Shown here piece by piece: positions 1 through 5,081 of a stretch of 5,081 bases of DNA. Source of the stretch: Cytophagales bacterium (GTDB lineage: Bacteria; Bacteroidota; Bacteroidia; Cytophagales; Cyclobacteriaceae). The stretch covers positions 1 to 5,081 of the forward strand of contig DPLR01000074.1 of NCBI GenBank assembly GCA_003541895.1, given 5' to 3'. How positions within the stretch are numbered: the first letter of the stretch is position 1; each line of letters opens with the position of its first letter. The notes under the pieces are model-generated. The model searched no databases, was not told the DNA's origin, and worked only from the letters and a program-made list of their open reading frames with translations. A program made the translations under genes and the position numbers.

Positions 1-462
1 CGCAGTTTGCCGATGGAGATTCAAACCGCCAATGTTATTCGTGCACTTCGGATTGCTTCCGACATTCTGGCGCCTCATGGTTTAGTAATGGTGCTCGAAG
101 CTCTGAGCGACAATCCTGATTTATTTTTGCGCCACACCGATCAAACGTTTATGATTTGTAAGGCGGTGAACAGCCCCGCTTGCAAATTTTTATTCGACAT
201 GTATCACATGCAACGCAACGAAGGAAACATCATTGCAAACTTAGATCGTGTGTGGGATGAGATTGGCTATTTACAGATTGGCGATAACCCCGGACGAAAT
301 GAACCCGGCACTGGGGAGATGAACTATAAAAATATTTTTAAGCACATCTACGATAAAGGATACAAAGGGGTGCTGGGCATGGAACACGGAAAATCGAAAG
401 AGGGAAAAGAAGGTGAGGTGGCGTTGATCAAAGCGTATCGTGAAGCAGATGATTTTATATAA
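1..462 (+). CDS. Hydroxypyruvate isomerase-type TIM-barrel protein, C-terminal half (5' truncated)
   Basis: This is the C-terminal part of a sugar-phosphate isomerase/epimerase-type TIM barrel, closest by motif to hydroxypyruvate isomerase (Hyi), which interconverts hydroxypyruvate and tartronate semialdehyde. The frame is open from base 1, so the TTG at 7 is not a real start. About 153 residues are present, against roughly 260-300 for complete family members. Visible family motifs are a first putative catalytic Glu in VLEAL (codon 97-99), FDMYHMQ with a probable metal-binding Asp (196-198), the DNPGRNEPGTGE loop, and a second putative catalytic Glu in GMEHG (382-384). The loop matches Hyi better than generic xylose-isomerase-like proteins. 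The TAA stop at 460-462 directly abuts the stop of the opposite-strand gene. The family assignment is firm. The substrate is inferred, because many Bacteroidota relatives of this fold act on other sugars. Confidence 0.85.
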   Translation, partial: RSLPMEIQTANVIRALRIASDILAPHGLVMVLEALSDNPDLFLRHTDQTFMICKAVNSPACKFLFDMYHMQRNEGNIIANLDRVWDEIGYLQIGDNPGRNEPGTGEMNYKNIFKHIYDKGYKGVLGMEHGKSKEGKEGEVALIKAYREADDFI

Positions 463-468
463 TCATCT
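447..468. terminator. Hairpin spanning two convergent stop codons
   Basis: A perfect 8-bp inverted repeat, AGATGATT (447-454) and AATCATCT (461-468), encloses a 6-base loop. It contains both the TAA of the + strand isomerase gene (460-462) and the TGA of the minus-strand small gene (complement of 463-465). On the + strand it is followed by TTTTGAATTTTTT, a broken U tract, so it fits an intrinsic terminator for the isomerase transcript. On the minus strand the bases after the hairpin begin GCTTC, so termination there is less convincing. The stem is AT-rich (two GC pairs), hence weak. The repeat is seen directly; the terminator role is inferred. Confidence 0.5.
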
Positions 469-714
469 TTTGAATTTTTTACTCCATTCATTCGCTTGCT
501 GATGTAATTTTATTTTGCCGCTGGCGATTTGTTCGGTCAGGCGTTCGTTCATTTTTCCTTTTGATGTAAAATGAAAATAGCCGCATTCTTCGCATTGATA
601 AACAGCAATCGGGCCGCTGCCAGCATACGAATGCCGACTGTGCGCATCAATCAACGCATCTTCGGCCAAGGCTTGCGTTGGATATACTCTTTTCCCTGTG
701 CGACATTTCAGCAT
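463..714 (-). CDS. Small protein with a probable zinc site (CxxCxxxH)
   Basis: This 83-residue protein is of unknown function. It begins MLKCRTGKRVYPT, with Cys4, and carries YQCEECGYFHFTSKG in the middle, with Cys41, Cys44 and His48. Together these four residues could bind one zinc ion as a Cys-Cys-Cys-His knuckle. The pattern of an early Cys, a 'GKR.YP' turn, a helix and then a C-x2-C-x3-H segment ending in 'TS' resembles small hypothetical proteins common in bacterial and phage genomes, often loosely called zinc-finger proteins. The C-terminal third is Lys/Gln-rich and probably helical, which would allow nucleic-acid contact; that is inference. The gene starts only 2 bases after the stop of the GreA-like gene and has no Shine-Dalgarno sequence, so it probably depends on upstream translation. 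It is the last gene of the minus-strand operon. I am confident it is real, but cannot assign a function. Confidence 0.8.
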   Translation of the reverse strand: MLKCRTGKRVYPTQALAEDALIDAHSRHSYAGSGPIAVYQCEECGYFHFTSKGKMNERLTEQIASGKIKLHQQANEWSKKFKR

Positions 715-716
715 TG

Positions 717-1175
717 CTAAATGACTTTTTTAATTTTCAAAACTTGCTTGTTGAAAAGCAGCTCCGAATTTTCCGTGAGCCCAATCAATTTTTGCCCAAT
801 AGGCGATTGAGCCGACACTGCAAAATATTTTTCATTGTCAATCATAAGTTCACCTGCGCTAATCGAAATATAAAATGCGTTTTGATTAGTGATTACCAAA
901 CTACCGAGCATAATTTTTGATGATGAACTAGCTGGGTTGATTTGCAGAAGTACCTCTTTTAATTTTAATGCTTCAGCTAATTGTTGAGCTGCCTGATCTC
1001 GTGCAATCTGTGCCATCGCTCTTCCGGTTTCGTATTTATCGCCTGCGCTGCTTTTTTCTTCTGCGTTAGCGGCTTCTTGTGCGGAGGCCATCGCTTGTTG
1101 AGCGGCATCCATTCGCTTTTGAACAAACTCCAAGCAGAGCGAATGAAGCCTTTGTTTGATTGTAACGGTGTCCAT
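717..1175 (-). CDS. GreA/GreB-like transcription factor family protein
   Basis: This 152-residue protein is close in length to E. coli GreA (158). Residues 1-80 look like an Ala/Gln/Glu-rich antiparallel coiled coil and residues 88-152 like the FKBP-type C-terminal domain. The C-terminal motif SPIGQKLIGLTENSELLF (124-141) parallels the 'SP.G.AL.G...GD' signature of Gre factors, and LGSLVIT (90-96) matches its opening strand. At the hairpin turn, AGDKYETGRAM (44-54) keeps an Asp46-x-x-Glu49 pair spaced like the GreA tip residues in 'GDLSENAEY', which reach into the RNA polymerase secondary channel. Such proteins in Bacteroidota are, to my recollection, sometimes labelled '3-oxoacyl-ACP synthase', which the sequence does not support. 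Transcript cleavage, anti-pausing or an antagonist role (compare Rnk, Gfh1) are all possible. It follows the YitT gene after 12 bases, and the zinc protein starts 2 bases after its TAG stop. Confidence 0.75.
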   Translation of the reverse strand: MDTVTIKQRLHSLCLEFVQKRMDAAQQAMASAQEAANAEEKSSAGDKYETGRAMAQIARDQAAQQLAEALKLKEVLLQINPASSSSKIMLGSLVITNQNAFYISISAGELMIDNEKYFAVSAQSPIGQKLIGLTENSELLFNKQVLKIKKVI

Positions 1176-1187
1176 GGAGTTACAATA

Positions 1188-2099
1188 TTATTCTTCTAAC
1201 GGACGCTTCTTGATCATCCCGCCCTTGATATCATTCACGCTATTCTCAACCACAAAAGCTTCAGGGTCAATTTTGGCAATTTCCGTTTTCAGTTTCTGAA
1301 GCTCGAGTCGAGTGATCACCGAATAAATAATATCTACATCGTACGTGCGATGTCCTTTCTTTCCGAATCCACCTTTACCTTTTAGCACCGTTACCCCGCG
1401 ACCCATTTTGTTAATGATCGCGTCTTTAATTCCATTGCTTTTTTCTGAAACGATCATCACGCTCGTGTATTCTTCGATGCCATGCACGACAAAGTCAACG
1501 GTCTTGCTCGCTACGAGATAGGTAAGTATTGCATACAATGCGGTTTCAATGTGCATGAGATAGGCTGCCACCGAAAAAATGATGATGTTAAGAATGAGAA
1601 TAATATCTCCAACAGTAAGCGTGGTTTTACGGCTGGAGGAAATCGCGAGAATTTCTGTTCCATCCAGCACGCTTCCGCCTCTGATTGACAAGCCAATACC
1701 AGCGCCTAAAAAGAATCCACCGAAAAAAGCAATCAATAATTTATCGGAGGTGATCGCAGGAAATTCAATGTACGCCAATGTGAGCGCCAGCAAAATAATT
1801 GCTACCAAAGTTTTCGCAGCAAAGATTTTTGAAACCTGTGTGTAGCCAATGATGATAAACGGAATGTTGATGACCACTACAAGGATAGAGAGATCAATAT
1901 TGTAAATAAAATTTACCAACAATGAAATACCCATTACACCGCCATCTAAAAAATGATTAGGCAATAAAAATGCTTTCAAGCCGAATGCAGCAGCGGCAAC
2001 TCCGAATAGGATGAAAAATGCGTCTTTGATCGAGCGCGTAATATTGATCCTTCGGTCACGAAGTTCTTTGAGTTGATTAAATCGTTGAGCGGTACTCAT
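1188..2099 (-). CDS. YitT family integral membrane protein with C-terminal DUF2179 domain
   Basis: This 303-residue protein has the usual length and layout of the YitT family (membrane DUF161-type region plus cytoplasmic DUF2179), whose function is not established. A basic N-terminus of about 22 residues precedes several hydrophobic segments, at roughly 26-46, 55-66, 70-88, 95-112, 121-139, 163-182 and 187-205. Family landmarks are DGGVMGISLL (52-61) and RGGSVLDGTEILA (140-152), equivalent to the 'GGSTGGTDI' loop, followed by the soluble part from about 212. That part contains GRGVTVLKGKGGFG (233-246), IIYSVITRLELQKLK (257-271) and IDPEAFVVENSVNDIKGG (277-294), all typical of DUF2179. Its ATG overlaps the stop of the upstream ligase gene by one base (TAATG), so translation is probably coupled. 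A transporter or small-molecule-responsive role is only a guess. The family call is very secure. Confidence 0.92.
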   Translation of the reverse strand: MSTAQRFNQLKELRDRRINITRSIKDAFFILFGVAAAAFGLKAFLLPNHFLDGGVMGISLLVNFIYNIDLSILVVVINIPFIIIGYTQVSKIFAAKTLVAIILLALTLAYIEFPAITSDKLLIAFFGGFFLGAGIGLSIRGGSVLDGTEILAISSSRKTTLTVGDIILILNIIIFSVAAYLMHIETALYAILTYLVASKTVDFVVHGIEEYTSVMIVSEKSNGIKDAIINKMGRGVTVLKGKGGFGKKGHRTYDVDIIYSVITRLELQKLKTEIAKIDPEAFVVENSVNDIKGGMIKKRPLEE

Positions 2100-2101
2100 T
2101 A
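2097..2101 (-). promoter_or_regulatory. TAATG stop/start overlap coupling ligase and YitT genes
   Basis: Read on the minus strand, the ligase TAA stop (complement of 2099-2101) shares its last A with the YitT ATG (complement of 2097-2099). No Shine-Dalgarno sequence precedes this ATG. The overlap therefore supports translational coupling and fixes the YitT start. Confidence 0.7.
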
Positions 2102-3454
2102 AATAATTTCAAAATATCTTTTCATTTCCCAATCGGTTACAGGCTTGAGATGTTGGCGCCACTCCCACTCGCGCGTTTCTACAAAATGTTGCACAAATTT
2201 TTCTCCAAGAATTTCTTTTGCCACGGAAGAATTTTTCATTGCTTGTGTCGCCTCATTCAAGGTAGTTGGCAATGTGCCGTGCGTGTAATCGCGATAGCCA
2301 TTGCCTTCGGTAACGGGTTGAAGTTTAAGTTTGTATTTTATTCCGTACAACCCCGAAGCAAGTGCGGCTGCCATGGCGAGGTATGGATTCACATCAGAAC
2401 CAATCACACGCGTTTCCAACCGGCATGATTTTTCGCTGTTGCCCAACACACGCAACGCCACTGTTCGGTTGTCGATGCCCCATGTTAATGTGGTTGGTGC
2501 CCACGCGCCTTCTACTAACCGCTTATAGCTGTTGATGGTTGGTGCATACATCGGAAGCAAGTAAGGCAAGCAATACAATTGTCCTGCGACATAACTTTTC
2601 ATGAGCGAACTCATTTTGTTCTTTTCTTTACCATCAAAGAATAAATTTTTCTTTGCCGACTTATCCCATAAGCTTTGATGCACATGGCCGCCACAGCCGG
2701 GAAGAGTTTCGCTGATCTTCGCCATAAACGTGGCCATGATGTTGTGTTGATAAGCAATTTCTTTGACGGCAGTTTTAAAAAGCAATGCCCGATCTGCAGC
2801 TTCTAAAATTCCGGAGTGAGTAATGGCTGCTTCTAAAACTCCCGGGCCGGTTTCTGTGTGAAGACCTTCGAGGGGCACATCAAATTTTTTTAGCAACTCA
2901 AAGAGATCAGTAAAGAATGGATTTTGTAAAGTAGAGCGCAAAATGGAATAACCAAACATGCCCGGAGTGAGGGGCGTGAGGTCTTTGTAATTTTTGTCGC
3001 GAGCACTCTTGGGCGTTTCTGCGAAGTTGAACCACTCAAACTCTTGCGAGAAAAAAGGAGTGAAGCCTGAACGTGCAGCATCACTCAACACTTTTTTTAG
3101 TAACTGCCGTGGACAAACATGCGAAGGTTTATTTTTTTCATCGAGTACTTCTCCAAGAAAAAAGGGAAGGTCGTTCTCCCAAGGAATTTTGCGGAAGGTG
3201 TTCAAATCAATTCGCGCAGGTGCATCGGGGTAACCCGAATGCCAACCCGTATAATCGGTATTGTCATAAGCAACATCATTGCTATCCCAACCGAAGATCA
3301 CGTCACAGAAGGAAGTGGTGCCGCTCGCGATTGATAAAAATTTTTCTGTTGAAATATATTTTCCGCGAAGAATGCCGTCAATATCGGAGTACGCAATTTT
3401 TACTTTGCCTGCGGGATGTTTTTTTACGTAATCAAGGATAGCACGTGTGGTCAT
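2099..3454 (-). CDS. Glutamine synthetase-fold gamma-glutamyl ligase (GlnA/PuuA-like)
   Basis: This 451-residue protein of the type I glutamine synthetase family would catalyse ATP-dependent ligation of an amine to the gamma-carboxylate of glutamate in the cytoplasm. The N-terminal beta-grasp domain carries SDIDGILRGKY (23-33), typical of PuuA-like members. The catalytic domain has QEFEWF (137-142; metal Glu138, Glu140), TETGPGVLEAAI (200-211; Glu201, Glu208), GGHVHQSLWD (255-264), NSYKRLVEG (308-316), WGIDNRTVALRV (325-336) and RLETRVIGSDVNPYL (345-359). Aligning NSYKRLVEGAWAP with the canonical NSYKRLVPGYEAP puts Trp318 where ammonium-using enzymes have the flap Glu (E327 in enteric numbering). 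The Tyr adenylylation loop is not evident. Both points favour a gamma-glutamyl-polyamine or gamma-glutamyl-amine ligase over assimilatory glutamine synthetase, but the substrate is unknown. It is the first gene of the operon, with a start 118 bp from the divergent lactamase gene. Confidence 0.9.
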   Translation of the reverse strand: MTTRAILDYVKKHPAGKVKIAYSDIDGILRGKYISTEKFLSIASGTTSFCDVIFGWDSNDVAYDNTDYTGWHSGYPDAPARIDLNTFRKIPWENDLPFFLGEVLDEKNKPSHVCPRQLLKKVLSDAARSGFTPFFSQEFEWFNFAETPKSARDKNYKDLTPLTPGMFGYSILRSTLQNPFFTDLFELLKKFDVPLEGLHTETGPGVLEAAITHSGILEAADRALLFKTAVKEIAYQHNIMATFMAKISETLPGCGGHVHQSLWDKSAKKNLFFDGKEKNKMSSLMKSYVAGQLYCLPYLLPMYAPTINSYKRLVEGAWAPTTLTWGIDNRTVALRVLGNSEKSCRLETRVIGSDVNPYLAMAAALASGLYGIKYKLKLQPVTEGNGYRDYTHGTLPTTLNEATQAMKNSSVAKEILGEKFVQHFVETREWEWRQHLKPVTDWEMKRYFEII

Positions 3455-3500
3455 AAATCTTTGTATTGAGTCATTTAAATATACGAAATGTGACTAATGA

Positions 3501-3528
3501 TTGACGCGAAGCCATTGGTGTAAGATTG
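3501..3528 (+). promoter_or_regulatory. Candidate Bacteroidota-type promoter for the metallo-beta-lactamase gene
   Basis: TTG at 3501-3503 is followed after 17 bases by TAAGATTG (3521-3528). The latter differs by one base from the Bacteroidota -7 consensus TAnnTTTG, and the spacing falls within the known range for the -33 TTG element. Transcription would begin near 3533-3536 and leave a leader of about 40 bases before the ATG at 3573. For the divergent ligase operon, the complement of 3476-3483 reads TATATTTA, also one base from TAnnTTTG, but it lacks a TTG at the right distance. Both are pattern matches only. Confidence 0.3.
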
Positions 3529-3535
3529 TAATACC

Positions 3536-3548
3536 AGAAGATTCTTCT
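3536..3548. promoter_or_regulatory. 13-base palindrome AGAAGA-T-TCTTCT, possible operator
   Basis: Two perfect 6-base arms surround one central base. The site lies just downstream of the candidate promoter and 24 bases before the lactamase ATG, a position where a bound repressor would block transcription. As RNA it would form only a weak 5-bp stem. A second, imperfect inverted repeat, GTCATTT (3470-3476) against AAATGTGAC (3486-3494), lies near the ligase start. A regulatory role is inferred from position alone; arms this short can arise by chance. Confidence 0.25.
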
Positions 3549-3572
3549 CATTAAATTTACCAATCTCATTTC

Positions 3573-4433
3573 ATGATGAAAAAATTATACGTTGCCATCG
3601 CTCTACTTTTTTTGCTCAACATCAGTTCGCCTGCGCAGCAAGTGAAAGAACCAAAAGCATTTAGTGAAGAGTGGTCGAAACCGTATCCGCCTTTTCGAAT
3701 CGTAGGCAATCTCTATTATGTTGGCACCTATGACCTGGCCTGTTATCTCATCACCACTCAGCAAGGCCATATTTTGATTAACACCGGATTGGCGAATTCA
3801 GAATCGCAGATTGAAAGCAATGTGAAGAAGTTGGGTTTTCGGTTTTCTGACATCAAAATTTTACTGACTACACAAGCACACTTTGATCATGTAGGAGCAA
3901 TGGCATCTATTAAGAAGAAGACTCAAGCTAAAATGATGGTCGATGAAAAAGATGCTTCTACTTTAAAAGATGGTGGACGCTCGGACTATTTCTTTGGAGG
4001 CGATGCCAGCGCATTCGAACCGATTGAGCCTGATCGATTGTTGAAAGACCGTGAAATAATTTCTTTGGGTGATATGCAACTTACCTTATTACATCATCCG
4101 GGTCATACGAAAGGTTCTTGCAGTTTTTTATTTATAGTGAAAGACGATCAGAAGTCGTATCAAGTGTTGATTGTTAACATGCCTAGCATTATTGTTGATG
4201 GTAAGTTGAGTGAAGTGACCAAGTATCCTGAGATGAGTAGTGATTATGCGTACACACTGAAGGCAATGAAAGGGATTTCTTTTGATGTATGGCTTGCCTC
4301 TCATACAAGTCAATTCAATATGCACTTAAAACATAAATCGGGAGATGGGTACAATCCAAAGGTTTTTATCGATCGGAAAGGATACGATCAGGCATTGGCC
4401 GAACTTCAAAAGGATTATCACAGCAAGAAATGA
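3573..4433 (+). CDS. Subclass B3 metallo-beta-lactamase, GOB-like (Gln at first zinc ligand)
   Basis: This 286-residue secreted protein is close in length to GOB enzymes (about 290). Residues 1-21 form a signal peptide (Lys-Lys, hydrophobic core, SSPA) with probable cleavage before QQVKEP. The zinc motif reads TQAHFDHVGAM (100-110), giving Gln101, His103, Asp105 and His106. With His178 (HHPGHTKGSCSF, 174-185) and His244 (ASHTSQF, 242-248) this is the GOB pattern, where Gln replaces His116 of other B3 enzymes. Other GOB-like stretches, from remembered sequence, are PFRIVGNLYYVGTYDLA (40-56), ILINTG (67-72), VNMPSIIVD (201-209, Met in place of the L1 Ser221) and SDYAYT (223-228). It probably hydrolyses beta-lactams in the periplasm, but relatives with other hydrolase roles cannot be excluded. 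Translation may start at either of two adjacent ATGs (3573 or 3576). No Shine-Dalgarno sequence or mobile element is nearby. Confidence 0.9.
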   Translation: MMKKLYVAIALLFLLNISSPAQQVKEPKAFSEEWSKPYPPFRIVGNLYYVGTYDLACYLITTQQGHILINTGLANSESQIESNVKKLGFRFSDIKILLTTQAHFDHVGAMASIKKKTQAKMMVDEKDASTLKDGGRSDYFFGGDASAFEPIEPDRLLKDREIISLGDMQLTLLHHPGHTKGSCSFLFIVKDDQKSYQVLIVNMPSIIVDGKLSEVTKYPEMSSDYAYTLKAMKGISFDVWLASHTSQFNMHLKHKSGDGYNPKVFIDRKGYDQALAELQKDYHSKK

Positions 4434-4491
4434 TTTGTTACAGGATTAAGATTTGAATTAACTTCGATTTACATTTTATCCACCATTGCCA

Positions 4492-5081
4492 ATGAATTTA
4501 AAGCCCGTTTTCACTTTCGTTTTATTGCTAACAATGCTTGGAGCACAGGCACAGCAGAAAACGTACTGTAACCCGATTAACATTGATTACGGTTACACGC
4601 CAATCCCCAACTTCAGCCAGTGGGGTCGACATCGTGCTACGGCCGATCCGGTGATTGTAAATTACAAAGGAATTTTTCTTCTCTTCAGTACGAATCAATG
4701 GGGTTATTGGCACAGCACTGACATGCTCAACTGGACTTTTCATTCAAGAAGATTTTTGCGTGAATGGAACAAAGTGTATGATGAACTTTGCGCGCCTGCT
4801 GTGGGCATCATTGGCGACACGGTAATTGTGATGGGCTCAACCTACCAACGCGACTTCACGGTGTGGATGAGCGCCAACCCAATTGCTAACGAATGGAAAC
4901 CCCTCGTTGAAAAATTTGACATTGGTGGTTGGGATCCCGATTTCTTTACCGATGACGATGGTAAACTTTATATGTACAACGGCAGTAGCAATAAATTTCC
5001 GTTGTATGGAATTGAACTTAATCGCAAAACTCTTGCACCTCAAGGCACGCGTAAAGAAATGCTTTGGCTTGTTTCGTGTCG
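4492..5081 (+). CDS. Secreted glycoside hydrolase family 43 protein, N-terminal part (3' truncated)
   Basis: The frame is open from the ATG at 4492 to the window end, giving 196 complete codons. Residues 1-20 are a signal peptide (LLLTMLGAQA) with probable cleavage before QQKTYC. The mature start YCNPINIDYGY leads into a five-bladed beta-propeller: ATADPVIV (49-56) with the likely general-base Asp52, a blade with FLLFSTNQWGYWHS and TDMLNWTF (62-83), ELCAPAV (98-104), and GWDPDFFTDDDGKLYMY (146-162) with the probable pKa-modulating Asp148. The catalytic Glu expected further on lies beyond the window. GH43 enzymes cleave arabinose-, xylose- or galactose-containing glycans; the substrate cannot be read from this fragment. 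The 58-bp gap after the lactamase stop (4434-4491) contains no clear terminator or complete promoter, so co-transcription is possible. No Shine-Dalgarno sequence is present; the start is set by the signal peptide. Confidence 0.85.
   Translation, partial: MNLKPVFTFVLLLTMLGAQAQQKTYCNPINIDYGYTPIPNFSQWGRHRATADPVIVNYKGIFLLFSTNQWGYWHSTDMLNWTFHSRRFLREWNKVYDELCAPAVGIIGDTVIVMGSTYQRDFTVWMSANPIANEWKPLVEKFDIGGWDPDFFTDDDGKLYMYNGSSNKFPLYGIELNRKTLAPQGTRKEMLWLVSC

Noticed and set aside
7..9. TTG as the start of the first gene
   Set aside because: The frame stays open to base 1 and the protein begins in mid-barrel, so the true start lies outside the window.
678..1199. Open frames on the + strand opposite the GreA-like and small zinc-site genes
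   Set aside because: Their products are low-complexity or Cys/Phe-rich, match no family I recognise, and lie across two well-supported minus-strand genes.
3073..3441. A 122-codon open frame on the + strand inside the ligase gene
   Set aside because: It lies wholly antisense to a strongly conserved glutamine-synthetase-fold gene, its product is Arg/Cys/His-rich with no recognisable domain, and the composition is what a reverse-frame shadow gives.
3455..4433. The lactamase gene as a recently acquired resistance cassette
   Set aside because: No integrase, transposase, terminal repeats, attC-like site or target duplication is visible, and its codon style looks like that of its neighbours.
4447..4455. 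TAAGATTTG as a promoter element for the GH43 gene
   Set aside because: It has one base too many between TA and TTTG for the TAnnTTTG consensus, and no TTG lies 17-23 bases upstream.
4528..5043. Minus-strand open frames opposite the GH43 gene
   Set aside because: They lie antisense to a continuous signal-peptide-bearing GH43 frame with recognisable catalytic motifs.

Overview
The window looks like a chromosomal stretch of an environmental Bacteroidota bacterium (Cytophagales, Chitinophagales or Sphingobacteriales type). This is inferred from moderate, AT-leaning base composition, starts without Shine-Dalgarno sequences, a GOB-like metallo-beta-lactamase, a secreted GH43 enzyme, and a GreA-like protein of a kind I associate with this phylum. 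I see no insertion sequence, integrase, tRNA, rRNA, CRISPR array or attachment site.

Layout: positions 1-462 hold the C-terminal half of a TIM-barrel hydroxypyruvate isomerase-type protein on the + strand. It meets, stop codon to stop codon with no base between, a four-gene minus-strand cluster that reads from 3454 down to 463. In transcription order this is a glutamine-synthetase-fold gamma-glutamyl ligase, a YitT-family membrane protein, a GreA/GreB-like protein, and an 83-residue protein with a probable zinc site. The four genes are joined by a 1-base stop/start overlap and by gaps of 12 and 2 bases, so they are almost certainly one operon. A perfect 8-bp inverted repeat with a 6-base loop covers both convergent stop codons and is the likely terminator, best suited to the + strand.

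A 118-bp intergenic region (3455-3572) separates the operon from two + strand genes. It holds a candidate Bacteroidota-type promoter and a 13-base palindrome. The first + strand gene encodes a secreted subclass B3 metallo-beta-lactamase of the GOB type, with glutamine in place of the first zinc-binding histidine. After a 58-bp gap comes the N-terminal part of a secreted family 43 glycoside hydrolase, which runs off the window end.

The genes do not form one obvious pathway. The edges (isomerase, GH43) point to sugar use. The operon combines nitrogen or amine ligation, an uncharacterised membrane protein and two small proteins that may act on transcription. No previously undescribed multi-gene system can be claimed from this sequence. 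The most informative items are the Gln-type B3 enzyme in a chromosomal-looking setting, the GreA-like protein that keeps the acidic-tip motif, the ligase lacking the ammonium-site glutamate, and the hairpin over the abutting stop codons.
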